Shown piece after piece: positions 8,717 to 19,877 of a stretch of 64,000 nt of DNA. The translations under genes and the position numbers were made by a program. Position 1 is the stretch's first letter, and each line of letters starts with the position of its first letter. This DNA comes from Croceibacterium salegens (lineage in GTDB: Bacteria > Pseudomonadota > Alphaproteobacteria > Sphingomonadales > Sphingomonadaceae), in the NCBI RefSeq assembly GCF_009827435.1, contig NZ_WTYM01000059.1, positions 124,001-188,000 on the forward strand, read 5' to 3'. Below the pieces are notes generated by a model, which did no database searches, was not told the DNA's origin, and saw only the letters and a program-made list of their open reading frames with translations.

Positions 8717-9409
8717 ATGATTCGCATTGCTCTGTTGGCCCCGATGGGGCTGTTGGCGGCCTGCACGACCGCCGAAATGAAGATGCCCTCGAACCTTGCC
8801 GACGCGGGCGGCGAACGCATCTCGTTCGAGAACATGTCGGTCTGGAACAAGGGCCGGTTCCTCGCCGGTTCCTACAGCGGCGGCTACGAGCGTACGCTCG
8901 ATCGTCTGAGCTTGTTCGACCTGTTCAAGCAGGATAGCGGTCGCGCCAGCTTCACGATTGCGGGTCCGGGCATTTCCAGCACGATCGAGGGCCACTGCCG
9001 GGTGCGCGAACGTGCGCTGACGCTCGACAGCCTCGAGTTCAAGCCGGGCAAGATGGCCTACCGCTGCGACCTCGAAGCCGAGGGCCAGCCGATACCGGCC
9101 CGCTTCGAGGTGCAGGAATCGCGCAAGGGGCTGGCCGAGAACCTCACCCGCAACGCACGGCGCGGCGAAATCGCGCTGGCCGGCGATATCGTAAGCTTCC
9201 GTTCGGTGCACGATGTGGCCGGGACGGTCCTGCCGGTCGAGAACCCGATCGGCTACGTCTTCGAGCAGGACGGCAAGGCGATCGGCGCTCTGCAGCTCAA
9301 CGGCAAGCCGATCCTGACCATGCCGTCGGGCACGGAGATCGGCCAGCGCCGGGCGATGATGGTCGCCTCGGTCGCGCTGGCGACCTTCTGGGATCCTGCC
9401 TCGACCTAG
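8717..9409 (+). CDS. Putative lipoprotein of unknown function
   Basis: 230 residues from ATG 8717; an alternative ATG at 8681 would add 12 residues. I prefer 8717 because it yields a compact lipoprotein signal (MIRIALLAPMGLLAAC) with Cys16 as the lipidated residue. The mature protein is soluble, with no repeated domains or known catalytic motif that I recognise; paired cysteines (GHCRVRE and YRCDLEA) may form a disulfide. Its stop overlaps the 3' end of the convergent alpha/beta hydrolase gene by 4 bases. Confidence 0.72.
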   Translation: MIRIALLAPMGLLAACTTAEMKMPSNLADAGGERISFENMSVWNKGRFLAGSYSGGYERTLDRLSLFDLFKQDSGRASFTIAGPGISSTIEGHCRVRERALTLDSLEFKPGKMAYRCDLEAEGQPIPARFEVQESRKGLAENLTRNARRGEIALAGDIVSFRSVHDVAGTVLPVENPIGYVFEQDGKAIGALQLNGKPILTMPSGTEIGQRRAMMVASVALATFWDPAST

Positions 9410-10089
9410 TCCGCGAGGCCGAGCAGCACCTTCGTCGTCAGGTCGGGATCGTTCTGCATCACGAAGTGGTCGGTGGCCGCTTCGTGATAGTCCCAACCTG
9501 CCGCCTTCGCCTTTTCCGCAAAGCGCGGGAAGGGCGTCGGCTGGTATCCGGTGGCGAAGATGTAGCTCTTCTTCGGGATCGACTTCTCGTCGCCGCTGTA
9601 GGGGATCGCTTCGAGCAGGGTGAGCAGCGGGTGGTAGCCGAGCACGCCGGGAATGACTTTGAACTCGCCGGGAAAGCCGATTGGCGTCACGCACGCCGGT
9701 CGGTGCCGCTGGCTGTCGATGTACCAGTTGTGCTCGAATTCGCCGGTGATGTCCCACAGCGACTGGTCGCTCTCGGGCAGGAAGGCGTCGATGTAGCAGA
9801 TCGCGTCCATACGCTTGCCGAGGCGGCTGGCAACGCCGGTGATGACCATCCCGCCGTAGGAATGCCCGGCGAGAATGAAGCGCTCGAATCCGGCCTGTTC
9901 AATCTGTTCGACGACCGTTTCTATGTGGTCGGAGAGTGTAATACCCGGATGCAGTTCGTCCTGCCGCGTGCCGAGCCCCGTCAGCGTCGCGACCAGAACT
10001 TCGTGACCCGCGGCGCGAAGCCGGTCGGGCACTTCGCCGTAAGTGTGACTGCCGCCCCACGCGCCATGCACCAGCACGAAATTCGCCAT
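9406..10089 (-). CDS. Alpha/beta hydrolase fold protein
   Basis: 227 residues. The oxyanion region LVHGAWGG is at the N-terminus and the nucleophile elbow GHSYGG places Ser77; the catalytic His is probably in ATDHFVM near the C-terminus. Similar small hydrolases are annotated as salicylate esterase-like or pyrethroid hydrolase-like, so an esterase on small aromatic esters is plausible, but the substrate is unknown. Start ATG 10089 is preceded by GGGAGAG at good spacing; the TTG six codons upstream is not needed. It lies downstream of ligM on the same strand but beyond a strong hairpin terminator. Confidence 0.82.
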   Translation of the reverse strand: MANFVLVHGAWGGSHTYGEVPDRLRAAGHEVLVATLTGLGTRQDELHPGITLSDHIETVVEQIEQAGFERFILAGHSYGGMVITGVASRLGKRMDAICYIDAFLPESDQSLWDITGEFEHNWYIDSQRHRPACVTPIGFPGEFKVIPGVLGYHPLLTLLEAIPYSGDEKSIPKKSYIFATGYQPTPFPRFAEKAKAAGWDYHEAATDHFVMQNDPDLTTKVLLGLAD

Positions 10090-10116
10090 TCTTTTCTCTC
10101 CCGCCAAAACTGAGAA

Positions 10117-10145
10117 GGCCCGCGAAGCGTGGTGCTTCGCGGGCC
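10117..10145 (-). terminator. Hairpin terminator downstream of ligM
   Basis: A perfect 12-bp inverted repeat (GGCCCGCGAAGC, loop GTGGT, GCTTCGCGGGCC) lies 28 bases past the ligM stop and just before the alpha/beta hydrolase gene. On the minus strand it is followed by a short T-containing tract (TTCTCAGTTTTGG), so it may be a Rho-independent terminator of modest strength. Confidence 0.7.
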
Positions 10146-10173
10146 TCCGATCAAGCCGTTACTGCAAGCGGGC

Positions 10174-11598
<1,425 letters not shown>

Positions 11599-11628
11599 TC
11601 ATCCGTGAAAGAATCATATATGCGAATT

Positions 11629-11647
11629 TTGTATGTGGCACATACAA
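11629..11647. promoter_or_regulatory. 19-bp palindromic operator between ligM and the VOC gene
   Basis: TTGTATGTGGCACATACAA, arms of 8 bp around a 3-base centre, in the divergent promoter region 43 bases from ligM and 56 bases from the VOC gene. The same architecture recurs at 26282 and 45845 and, degenerate, at 34417. The form suits a dimeric TetR- or GntR-type repressor; the regulator is not identified. Confidence 0.65.
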
Positions 11648-11702
11648 TATCTGGCATGGTAGGCAAGGCCTAAAGGCAGCGATTCCGGAGAGGACGAAAG
11701 CC

Positions 11703-12104
11703 ATGAACGTCGAAGCGCTCGACCACGTCAACATCATCACTGACAGGCTCGACGAAACCGCCGAATTCTACGGGAAATTGCTCGGCCTTGTGCGCAAGGA
11801 TGCTCCTCCGCCGCTGACCCCGCAGACCGCCACGTGGATGTTCGACGAGCAGGACCGCGCGATCATCCACATCAATTCGCTCGACTGCTATCGCGCGTAC
11901 GATCGCCAAGTCACTCCGGGCGAACTGACCGGCGCGCTGCACCACGTGGCGCTGAAGTGCAAAGGCTACGAGGAAGTCCTCGGACGGCTCGAGGAGATGG
12001 GCGCCGAGTACCAGGAGAACCTCGTCAGCGCGATCAACCTGCGGCAGATATTCACGCCCGATCCCAACAACGTGCTGCTCGAACTTAACTTCTTCGCCGA
12101 CTAG
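11703..12104 (+). CDS. VOC-family (glyoxalase/extradiol dioxygenase fold) protein
   Basis: 133 residues, a single vicinal oxygen chelate unit pair. Candidate metal ligands are His8 in LDHVNI, His80/His81 in ALHHVAL and Glu127 in LLELNF, so a metal-dependent lyase, isomerase or dioxygenase is possible. It is divergent from ligM across the palindromic operator and so probably shares its control, which suggests a role in aromatic catabolism; the reaction cannot be read from the sequence. Ribosome binding site GGAGAGGA precedes the ATG. Confidence 0.8.
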   Translation: MNVEALDHVNIITDRLDETAEFYGKLLGLVRKDAPPPLTPQTATWMFDEQDRAIIHINSLDCYRAYDRQVTPGELTGALHHVALKCKGYEEVLGRLEEMGAEYQENLVSAINLRQIFTPDPNNVLLELNFFAD

Positions 12105-12166
12105 GCACGTCTCGGGAATAGACCCGATTATCCGGCATCGGCGCCCGCAGTACGTGTGGTGCCGAT

Positions 12167-12934
12167 ATGACACCGACGCTCCGCTACGCCCTGGCGCCGC
12201 TGGTCCTGCTGATGGCAGGCTGCGCCAGCACGGGGCCCGTCCCACCGACCACGGTGGCGGCGGTAGGCGCTATCAGCGACGAAATTCCCTATCCCAAGGG
12301 CTATCTCGAAGCGGCCGCCATGCCGGACAGCCTCGCGTTGCTGCCCCCGCCGCCTGCCGAGGGCAGCGCTGCGAAGGCGGCCGACCAGGAGGCCTACCAG
12401 CAGTCGCTCGCCGCCTCGCCCGAACGGCAGGCGATCGCCGCCTCGGACGCCGACCTTACCTGGCCGCACGTCGTGAGCGGGTTCGAGCAGGTGCTCGGTA
12501 TCTCGCTATCCGACGGTTCCAAGCCGCACACCGAAATGCTGCTGCGACGAGCGATGGCCGATGCCGGGCTGTCGACCTACCGGGCCAAGAACAACTACCA
12601 GCGCGTGCGGCCCTTTGTGGAGAACAACGTCGGCACCTGCTTGCCGAAGGACGAGGAGGCGCTGCGGTCCGACGGTTCCTATCCCTCGGGCCACACGGCG
12701 ATCGGATGGATGCTGGCGCTGGTGCTGACCGAACTGGCCCCGGACCGCGAGGATGCGCTCCTCAAGCGCGGCTATGAGTTCGGACAGAGCCGGGTCGTAT
12801 GCCGGGCACACTGGATGAGCGACACGGTTGGCGGCCGGGTCACCGCCTCCGCCACCTTCGCACGCCTGCAGGCGAACCCGACCTTCAGGGCGCAGATGGA
12901 CCTGGCGCGAGAAGAAATGGCGAAGGCCCGCTGA
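12167..12934 (+). CDS. Class A non-specific acid phosphatase (PAP2 superfamily) lipoprotein
   Basis: 255 residues with a lipoprotein signal ending in LLMAGC. All three motifs of the PhoN/PAP2 family are present in order: KNNYQRVRP, the SYPSGHT motif, and SRVVCRAHWMSD, giving the vanadate-peroxidase-like active site with its phosphohistidine. It removes phosphate from diverse organic phosphomonoesters in the periplasm. Cysteines at VGTC and VVC may form the disulfide typical of exported members. It stands between the VOC gene and the convergent esterase and appears unrelated to aromatic catabolism. Confidence 0.87.
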   Translation: MTPTLRYALAPLVLLMAGCASTGPVPPTTVAAVGAISDEIPYPKGYLEAAAMPDSLALLPPPPAEGSAAKAADQEAYQQSLAASPERQAIAASDADLTWPHVVSGFEQVLGISLSDGSKPHTEMLLRRAMADAGLSTYRAKNNYQRVRPFVENNVGTCLPKDEEALRSDGSYPSGHTAIGWMLALVLTELAPDREDALLKRGYEFGQSRVVCRAHWMSDTVGGRVTASATFARLQANPTFRAQMDLAREEMAKAR

Positions 12935-12955
12935 GGCCTTCGCAACGCCGGTTCC

Positions 12956-14209
<1,254 letters not shown>

Positions 14210-14254
14210 TTATTTCAAAATCCGGCCCCCACGGCAACTGGCCTCGATTCGGAG

Positions 14255-15433
14255 TCAGGCGGTCTGGCCCGCCGCCCAGCCGCTGGCCCAGGCCCATTGG
14301 AAGTTGTAGCCGCCCAGCCAGCCGGTCACATCGACCGCCTCGCCAACGGCGAACAGCCCCGGGACGCGTTTGGCCTCCATCGTCTTGGAAGAGAGTTCCG
14401 CGGTGCTGATGCCGCCCACGGTCACTTCCGCTTTTGCGAAGCCTTCGGTGCCGTTGGGGTGAAATTGCCAGTCGGCCAGGCGCTTTTCGGCCTGGTGAAG
14501 CACTGCATCCGCCGCGTTTGCCAGGGGACCTTCGATCCCTATGCGGTCGGCCAACGCGTCGGCGAGGCGCTGGGGCATTGCATTGCGCAAGACGCTGCGC
14601 AGCGTGGCTCGCGGATTGGCCTGCTTGGCGGCGACAAGCCAACCGAACCTTTCGCCGGGCAGGAAGTCGATCTCCACTGCCTTGCCGCGCTGCCAGTAGG
14701 ACGAGACCTGCAGGATCGCAGGGCCCGAAAGCCCGCGATGGGTGAACAGCGCCGCTTCGTGGAACGAGGCCTTGCCGCAACGCGCCTCGACCGGCGTGGC
14801 CACACCCGACAGGTCGCGGAACAACACGTCCTCGCCGCCGAGCGTCAGCGGGACCAATGCCGGGCGTGGCTCGACCACCTTGAGGCCGAACAGGCGCGCC
14901 AGTTCGTAGGCAAATCCAGTCGCGCCCATCTTGGGTATCGAGGGGCCGCCAGTGGCGATGACCAGCGAAACGGCCTCGACCGTGCGCGCGGAAGCCGTGA
15001 CGGTGAACCCTGCGCCGCGGTGTTCGACATTCGCGACGTCTTCGCCGCAGGCTATCATCACGCCCGATTTCGCGCACTCATCGAGCAGCATCTCGACGAT
15101 CTGCCGCGCCGAGCCGTCGCAGAAGAGCTGGCCCAGTGTCTTCTCGTGCCAGGCGATCCCGTGTGCCACCACAAGGCCGAGGAAATCGTGCGGCGTGTAA
15201 CGGCTCAGTGCCGACTTGGCGAAGTGCGGATTGGCCGAAATGAAGCGGTCGGGCGCGGTGTGGACATTGGTGAAATTGCAGCGCCCGCCGCCCGAGATGA
15301 GGATCTTCTTGCCCGGTTCCTGGGCCCGCTCGAGCACCAGCACGCGCCGCCCGCGCGCGCCGGCCTGCGCCGCGCACATCAGGCCCGCCGCGCCGGCGCC
15401 GAGAACTATTACGTCGAAGCTGTTATCGGGCAC
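14255..15433 (-). CDS. HI0933-family FAD-dependent oxidoreductase
   Basis: 392 residues. Dinucleotide-binding GAGAAG at residues 12-17, the family signature GKKILISGGGRCNFTN near residues 42-57 and a C-terminal FAVGEAVDVTGWLGGYNFQWAW FAD-contact segment are all visible. The family includes BaiN-like and RdsA-like proteins of uncertain substrate. No operon partner is clear: the upstream YdeI-like gene ends 76 bases away on the same strand. Confidence 0.87.
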   Translation of the reverse strand: MPDNSFDVIVLGAGAAGLMCAAQAGARGRRVLVLERAQEPGKKILISGGGRCNFTNVHTAPDRFISANPHFAKSALSRYTPHDFLGLVVAHGIAWHEKTLGQLFCDGSARQIVEMLLDECAKSGVMIACGEDVANVEHRGAGFTVTASARTVEAVSLVIATGGPSIPKMGATGFAYELARLFGLKVVEPRPALVPLTLGGEDVLFRDLSGVATPVEARCGKASFHEAALFTHRGLSGPAILQVSSYWQRGKAVEIDFLPGERFGWLVAAKQANPRATLRSVLRNAMPQRLADALADRIGIEGPLANAADAVLHQAEKRLADWQFHPNGTEGFAKAEVTVGGISTAELSSKTMEAKRVPGLFAVGEAVDVTGWLGGYNFQWAWASGWAAGQTA

Positions 15434-15509
15434 TCGGGGACTTCCGGATGTTGACGCGAGACCGCCACGCGGCCTCTTGGGCCAGCGCGCTGCGAATGGC
15501 GAGCCTCAC

Positions 15510-16145
15510 TCAATATTCCTGCGCCCCCTTGCCGGCGATGATCTTGTCGCGGAACCTGGCGATGCGGGCGATGCGGGTCGCGGACTGCTTCGCCCCGTTC
15601 AGGTTGATGACGTAGCTGCGTTGCCGCCCGGGAGTCAGGTCCTCGAACGCCTCGGCCAGCTCCGGATCGGCATCGAGGGCATCGATCAGTTCCTCCGGCA
15701 GTTCGAACTCGGCGACTTCCTTTTCCGGCTTCACGCCCGCGTCCGCGTATCCGATCGCTTCCGCGAGGTAGGCGCGGATCATCGGTTCGAGTTCTGCGAC
15801 CTGCTCGTTGGCGGTGAAGCGCATGATGCTGGCGACGCGCGTGTTGGGTCCGTTGGTCTCGAGAATGCCCTCGGGGTCCTTGAGCAGCTCCGCGTTCATG
15901 AAGGTCATGCGGAAATCGCCCTGGAAGGCGGCGATGAGCGCGATATTCCGGTCGCCGCGCATGTAGCAAGGGTGGCCCCACTTGGCCGTCTCGTCGAGGC
16001 CGGCGTCGAGGCAGATCTTGCGCAGCGCCAGCAGCCCTTCGTGCCAGCGCCTGGTCGAGCAATCGGGGGTGTCGAACCGGTCGCACCGTCCGCAGCCCTT
16101 GTCGAAGAAGTCCTGCGGGTCGGTGATCATCGCTCGCTCGGCCAT
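15510..16145 (-). CDS. YdeI/OmdA-family protein
   Basis: 211 residues. The N-terminal DUF1801-like half carries ETAKWGHPCYM, typical of YdeI-like proteins, and the C-terminal OmdA-type half carries LPGR-like LTPGRQRSYVINLNGAKQSATRIARI. The cellular function is not established in general. Start is either ATG 16145 or the internal ATG five codons on. It begins 7 bases after the TauD gene stops and is probably co-transcribed with it. Confidence 0.8.
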   Translation of the reverse strand: MAERAMITDPQDFFDKGCGRCDRFDTPDCSTRRWHEGLLALRKICLDAGLDETAKWGHPCYMRGDRNIALIAAFQGDFRMTFMNAELLKDPEGILETNGPNTRVASIMRFTANEQVAELEPMIRAYLAEAIGYADAGVKPEKEVAEFELPEELIDALDADPELAEAFEDLTPGRQRSYVINLNGAKQSATRIARIARFRDKIIAGKGAQEY

Positions 16146-16152
16146 GGGTCTG

Positions 16153-17070
16153 TCAGGCCGCCGCCCGCTCCTTCACGCTCGAAGTGCTGGCCGTCGTCGT
16201 GCGGTACATCTCGCGGCGGTAGCCGTCGTAGTCGTTGGGGCCGAGATGCATGGTGCAGCGGTTGTCCCACATCGCCACCATGCCCGGCTCCCAGCGCAGG
16301 CGGCAGGTGAAGGCGTGCTGGGTGGCGTGCTGGACGAGGAAGTCGAGCAGCGGCTTGGCCTCGTGCGTGGTCATGCCCTCGATACCGGCGGCATAAGTGT
16401 CGCAGATGTTGAGCGATTCCTCGCCGGTCTCGGGGTGCCGCTTCAATAGCGGGTGGATGTGGCCGCGGATGCCTTCGGCGTGGCGCTCCGCATCGGCGAA
16501 CTGGATCGCCTTGCCCATGAGTTTTTCCTGCGTCGCGAAGTTGTTCACCGCGCTCATCCAGACCTTCAGCGGGCGGATCATCTCGCGGTAGGTTTCGCTG
16601 AGGTGACGCAGGGCTAGGGCGCAGTTGGCCCAGCTCGTATCGCCGCCATAGGGCGGGCACTCGACGCAGCGCAGGAAGGTTACGGCAGGCGGTTCGGCGA
16701 GGAACGGGCTGTCGGTGTGCCACCCGCCACCGAACAGGCTCGCCGCCTTCTGGTCGGCTTCCTTGATGATCGGATGGACCTCGCGGTGGCCGGGCACGCC
16801 CTGGGTATAGGCGTCGACCGCGAACGGCCCGAGCCGGGCGGCGAAGGCCTCGTGCTCGGCGTGGCTGAGGTCCTGCCCTTTGAGGTAGAGCATCTTGTGG
16901 TGGTAGAGCGCCTGCTTGAAGTCCTCGAGCCCCTCGTCGCTGAGTTCGGGCAGGCGCACGCCGACCACCTCGGCCCCCATTGCGCTGGTCAGCGGGCGGG
17001 TTTCGAAATGGCTGCTCTCGAACGGGGCGTTATCGAATTCCCCGCAGGGGGTTACGCGGACTTCCCACAT
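16153..17070 (-). CDS. TauD/TfdA-family Fe(II)/2-oxoglutarate dioxygenase
   Basis: 305 residues. The iron-binding facial triad is His118-x-Asp120 in GGGWHTDSPF and His275 in NRCTMHLG; the 2-oxoglutarate-binding arginine is Arg286 or Arg290 in YRREMYRTT. The family hydroxylates or cleaves sulfonates, aryloxyalkanoates, carnitine-like and other substrates. Its place beside LigF-like genes would allow an alkyl-aryl ether substrate, but the sequence does not fix this. The MDR gene upstream ends about 120 bases away, across a palindromic repeat. Confidence 0.85.
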   Translation of the reverse strand: MWEVRVTPCGEFDNAPFESSHFETRPLTSAMGAEVVGVRLPELSDEGLEDFKQALYHHKMLYLKGQDLSHAEHEAFAARLGPFAVDAYTQGVPGHREVHPIIKEADQKAASLFGGGWHTDSPFLAEPPAVTFLRCVECPPYGGDTSWANCALALRHLSETYREMIRPLKVWMSAVNNFATQEKLMGKAIQFADAERHAEGIRGHIHPLLKRHPETGEESLNICDTYAAGIEGMTTHEAKPLLDFLVQHATQHAFTCRLRWEPGMVAMWDNRCTMHLGPNDYDGYRREMYRTTTASTSSVKERAAA

Positions 17071-17095
17071 GGCAGTGATCCTACTCCCAATACCT

Positions 17096-17178
17096 CGTCA
17101 TTGCGAGGAGCGGAGCGACGAAGCAATCCAGTGTGGCACGGTATCGCTCTGGATTGCTTCGCTACGCTCGCAATGACG
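17096..17178. repeat. Intergenic palindromic repeat (CGTCATTGCGAG type)
   Basis: An imperfect inverted repeat: CGTCATTGCGAG..AAGCAATCCAG on the left and CTGGATTGCTTCG..CGCAATGACG on the right, around about 17 bases. I recognise this as a widespread dispersed intergenic palindrome of alphaproteobacteria. It sits between the MDR and TauD genes, where it could act as a weak terminator or mRNA stabiliser. Confidence 0.8.
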
Positions 17179-17191
17179 AATTGCTAGCTTC

Positions 17192-18196
17192 TTATAGCGC
17201 AATCACCGTCTTGGCGAAGCTCTCCGGCCCCCGTGCGTGGGCATAGGCCTTGTCCGTCTCCTCGAAGGCAAAGGTCTTGCCGATCACCGGCTTGATGCCG
17301 TGCTGGTCGACGAAGGCGTTGAGCGCATCGGCCATGGCAACGTTGCCGACGAAGATGCCGCGCAAGCTGCCGCCGGTCATCATCAGCCCGCGCGGATCGG
17401 GCGGATCGCCCTGGGCGAGAACGCCGATCATCGCGATCTCGCCGCCCGGGGCGAGCGCGGCCATCGACTGGCCGAGCGTGCCGGTGCCGCCGACTTCGAC
17501 CACGTGATCGGCGCCGCCGAATTCCTGCTTCACGACCGGACCCCATTCGGGCGTCGTCTTGTAGTTGACGGTGTGGTCGGCCCCGAGCGCGACGACGTCC
17601 TTTAGCTTGTCGTCGGAACTGGAAGTGGCGATGACCTCGGCCCCGGCGGCCTTGGCGATCTGCAGCGCGAGGATCGAAACGCCGCCCGAGCCGAGGACCA
17701 GCACCTTGTCGCCGGCCTTGGTCTCGTGCCCGCCGAACAGCGCGTTCCACGCCGTCACCCCGGCGCAGGGCAGGCAGGCCGCCTGCGCGTAGTCGAGGCT
17801 CTTGGCCATGTGCACGACGCCGGTTTCGGGCAGCACGACCTTTTCGGCCAGCATGCCCGGGCCCATGCCGTCGCCGAGCGCCATGCTCATCTTCGGCGGG
17901 CCGTCCTGCCAGTCGGTGAAGAAGGCCCCGGCGACGCGGTCGCCTACCTTGAACTTCGTCACGCCCGCGCCGACCGCGAGGACCTCGCCTGCGCCGTCGG
18001 ACAGCGGAATGGTCGGCTTCTGCAGCACGCCGCCGAAGTAGCGGCCGCTCGCCACCGCGAAGTCGCGGTAGTTGATCGACCATGCCTTGGGCGCGATCAG
18101 GACTTCGCCCGGGCCGGGCACGGGATCGGGGAGGTCATCGGCCAGGTAGAGCTTGTCGAATCCGTCCGATCCGGCGGGAAGCATCCATGCGCGCAT
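17192..18196 (-). CDS. Zinc-independent-type MDR oxidoreductase (quinone reductase/alcohol dehydrogenase-like)
   Basis: 334 residues of the medium-chain dehydrogenase/reductase superfamily. The substrate domain holds INYRDFAVASG and GAGVTKFKVGDRVAG; the cofactor domain has LVLGSGGVSILALQIAK. The usual catalytic zinc cysteine/histidine set is not evident, so an NADPH-quinone or enoyl reductase activity is as likely as an alcohol dehydrogenase. Start ATG 18196 has GGAGAA upstream; the longer open frame to 18349 lacks one. It begins 16 bases after the LigF-like GST gene ends, in the same operon. Confidence 0.82.
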   Translation of the reverse strand: MRAWMLPAGSDGFDKLYLADDLPDPVPGPGEVLIAPKAWSINYRDFAVASGRYFGGVLQKPTIPLSDGAGEVLAVGAGVTKFKVGDRVAGAFFTDWQDGPPKMSMALGDGMGPGMLAEKVVLPETGVVHMAKSLDYAQAACLPCAGVTAWNALFGGHETKAGDKVLVLGSGGVSILALQIAKAAGAEVIATSSSDDKLKDVVALGADHTVNYKTTPEWGPVVKQEFGGADHVVEVGGTGTLGQSMAALAPGGEIAMIGVLAQGDPPDPRGLMMTGGSLRGIFVGNVAMADALNAFVDQHGIKPVIGKTFAFEETDKAYAHARGPESFAKTVIAL

Positions 18197-18212
18197 TGAG
18201 TCGTTCTCCTGC

Positions 18213-18998
18213 TTAGCTGTGCTCGCGGCCGTCGCCGCTCCATGTGCGTAGACCCGGCTGGGTGCGATCCTCGGCGGCGAGCGCCTTCTGAACCGCCGGC
18301 CGGTCGCTGATCGCCTCGCGCCAGCGGACGATGTTGGGATAGTTCGCATCCACGTCGAACTTCGGGAACATGCGGTTCACGCTGAGGCCGCAGTGGGCGT
18401 AGAAATTGATGTCGGCGAGGCCGTAACTGTCGCCCGCGAGATAGGCGGTCTGGCCAAGCTGCGCTTCAACCTTGTTCAGCGCGTACTCGATCTTGTCGAG
18501 CGCGTGATCGAGATCCTTCTGCTCGAAGCCCGAGCGCGCGGTGCGCCACTTTTTCTGCTGGTCGGGCAGGGGGACGTGGCTCATCAGTTCCTCGAAGCGG
18601 TCTTCCTCGATCGACTTGGTGATCTGGCGGATCAGCCTATGCCAGCCGTGCATGCTGACGTAGTTCATCACCTGCTCGTCGACGAACTTGTTCCAGTACC
18701 GCATCCGCGCCGCGCCGACCGGGTCCTTCGGCCGCAACGGGCCGCTGGCCGGCTGGTCGTCGGGGAAGACGTCCTCGAGATATTCGTTGATCACCGTCGT
18801 GTGGGTGATGATCGTTCCATCGTGGTCGAGCACCGGGACCTGGCCCTCGGGATTGATCGCGGTGAACCAGTCGGAATGCTGCTCGAACTTGTGCAGGTCG
18901 ACGTAGACGCTCTCGTAGGCGAGGCCCTTCTCCTTGAGCGGGATCATCGACTTGAGCGAGTTCGCCATGGGTTCGGCGTGGTAGTATTTCAGCGCCAT
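18213..18998 (-). CDS. LigF-like glutathione S-transferase (beta-etherase family)
   Basis: 261 residues. The N-terminal thioredoxin-fold domain runs in step with Sphingobium LigF: a LKYYHAEPMANSLK start where Ser14 aligns with the LigF catalytic serine, FEQHSDWFTAINPEGQVPVL, and a VINEYLEDVFPDDQP SNAIL-like glutathione-binding segment. LigF cleaves the beta-aryl ether of lignin dimers with glutathione. The C-terminal helical domain is more divergent, so the substrate could differ. It begins 2 bases after the SDR stop, in the order SDR, GST, MDR on the minus strand. Confidence 0.78.
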   Translation of the reverse strand: MALKYYHAEPMANSLKSMIPLKEKGLAYESVYVDLHKFEQHSDWFTAINPEGQVPVLDHDGTIITHTTVINEYLEDVFPDDQPASGPLRPKDPVGAARMRYWNKFVDEQVMNYVSMHGWHRLIRQITKSIEEDRFEELMSHVPLPDQQKKWRTARSGFEQKDLDHALDKIEYALNKVEAQLGQTAYLAGDSYGLADINFYAHCGLSVNRMFPKFDVDANYPNIVRWREAISDRPAVQKALAAEDRTQPGLRTWSGDGREHS

Positions 18999-19000
18999 CG

Positions 19001-19750
19001 TCAGACCTCCAAGCTTTCGAGCACGCCGCCGTCGACCGCCCAGTCCTGCCCGGTGACGTGGCTCGCCGCGTCGGACAACAGGAAGGCGGCGACTTCGGCC
19101 AGTTCGTGCGGGTTGCCCATGCGGTTCATCGGCACGCGCTGGGCGATCAGGCCCTTCTGGTGCTCCGGAATACGGTCCATCGCCTCGGTGACGATGAAGC
19201 CGGGGATCACGCAATTGCAGCGGATGTTGTGCGGCGCCATCTCGACCGCCACTGCGCGGGAAAGGCCGAGCAGGCCGTGCTTCGAGGATACGTAGGCGGG
19301 GTTCATCGCCATGCCGCGCTTGCTGGCCATCGATCCGGTGACGAGGATCACGCCCTTCTTGGCCTCGATCATCGGCGGCAGGACCTTCTGGATCGCCCAG
19401 AACACCGAGATCAGGTTGACCTTGATGGTCTTCTCGAACTCGTCGGGGTCGAAGGCTGTGAAGGGAGTGAAGCCGCCGGTCAGCCCGGCGTTGGCGAACA
19501 GCCCTTCGATCGGCCCGAAATGTCCGGCGGCGGCACTCAGCGCGGCTTCGAGCTGCGCCTTGTCACCGACGTCTGCCGCGAAGCCCGCGGCGTTGGCGCC
19601 GATCTTCGCGGCTTCCTCGTCGAGCACCTCCTGGCGTCGGGCGATCATCGAGACGCGCGCCCCGCGCGAGGCGAGCAGCTTGGCGCTTTCCAGCCCCAGC
19701 CCGGTCGATGCCCCGGTGACGGCAATGTGCATGCCGTTGAAATCAGTCAC
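19001..19750 (-). CDS. Short-chain dehydrogenase/reductase (classical SDR)
   Basis: 249 residues. The cofactor motif TGASTGLG is near residues 13-20, and the catalytic residues are Ser in VTGSMASKRG with Tyr153 and Lys157 in AYVSSK. I chose the GTG at 19750 because GGGAGAGG stands 5 bases before it and the frame further upstream runs through an intergenic palindrome. It is tightly coupled to the LigF-like GST (2-base gap), the same pairing as a C-alpha dehydrogenase with a beta-etherase in lignin dimer degradation; an alcohol-to-ketone oxidation ahead of the GST is the reasonable inference. Confidence 0.8.
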   Translation of the reverse strand: MTDFNGMHIAVTGASTGLGLESAKLLASRGARVSMIARRQEVLDEEAAKIGANAAGFAADVGDKAQLEAALSAAAGHFGPIEGLFANAGLTGGFTPFTAFDPDEFEKTIKVNLISVFWAIQKVLPPMIEAKKGVILVTGSMASKRGMAMNPAYVSSKHGLLGLSRAVAVEMAPHNIRCNCVIPGFIVTEAMDRIPEHQKGLIAQRVPMNRMGNPHELAEVAAFLLSDAASHVTGQDWAVDGGVLESLEV

Positions 19751-19766
19751 TTGCCTCTCCCTTGTT

Positions 19767-19871
19767 GTCACCCCGGACCTGTTCCGGGGCGGTGCTTCCC
19801 TTCTGGCGCAACGCCCAAGAACAAAAGCACCGGCCCGGAACATCCCGGACTTGATCCGGGACCGGGCTGAC
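19767..19871. repeat. Intergenic palindromic repeat (GTCACCCCGGAC type)
   Basis: GTCACCCCGGACCTGTTCCGG on the left and an inverted counterpart GGACTTGATCCGGGACCGGG on the right flank a variable centre. It resembles the dispersed GTCATCCCGGACTTGATCCGGG family common between alphaproteobacterial genes. It lies between the amidohydrolase and SDR genes. Confidence 0.7.
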
Positions 19872-19877
19872 TGGTTG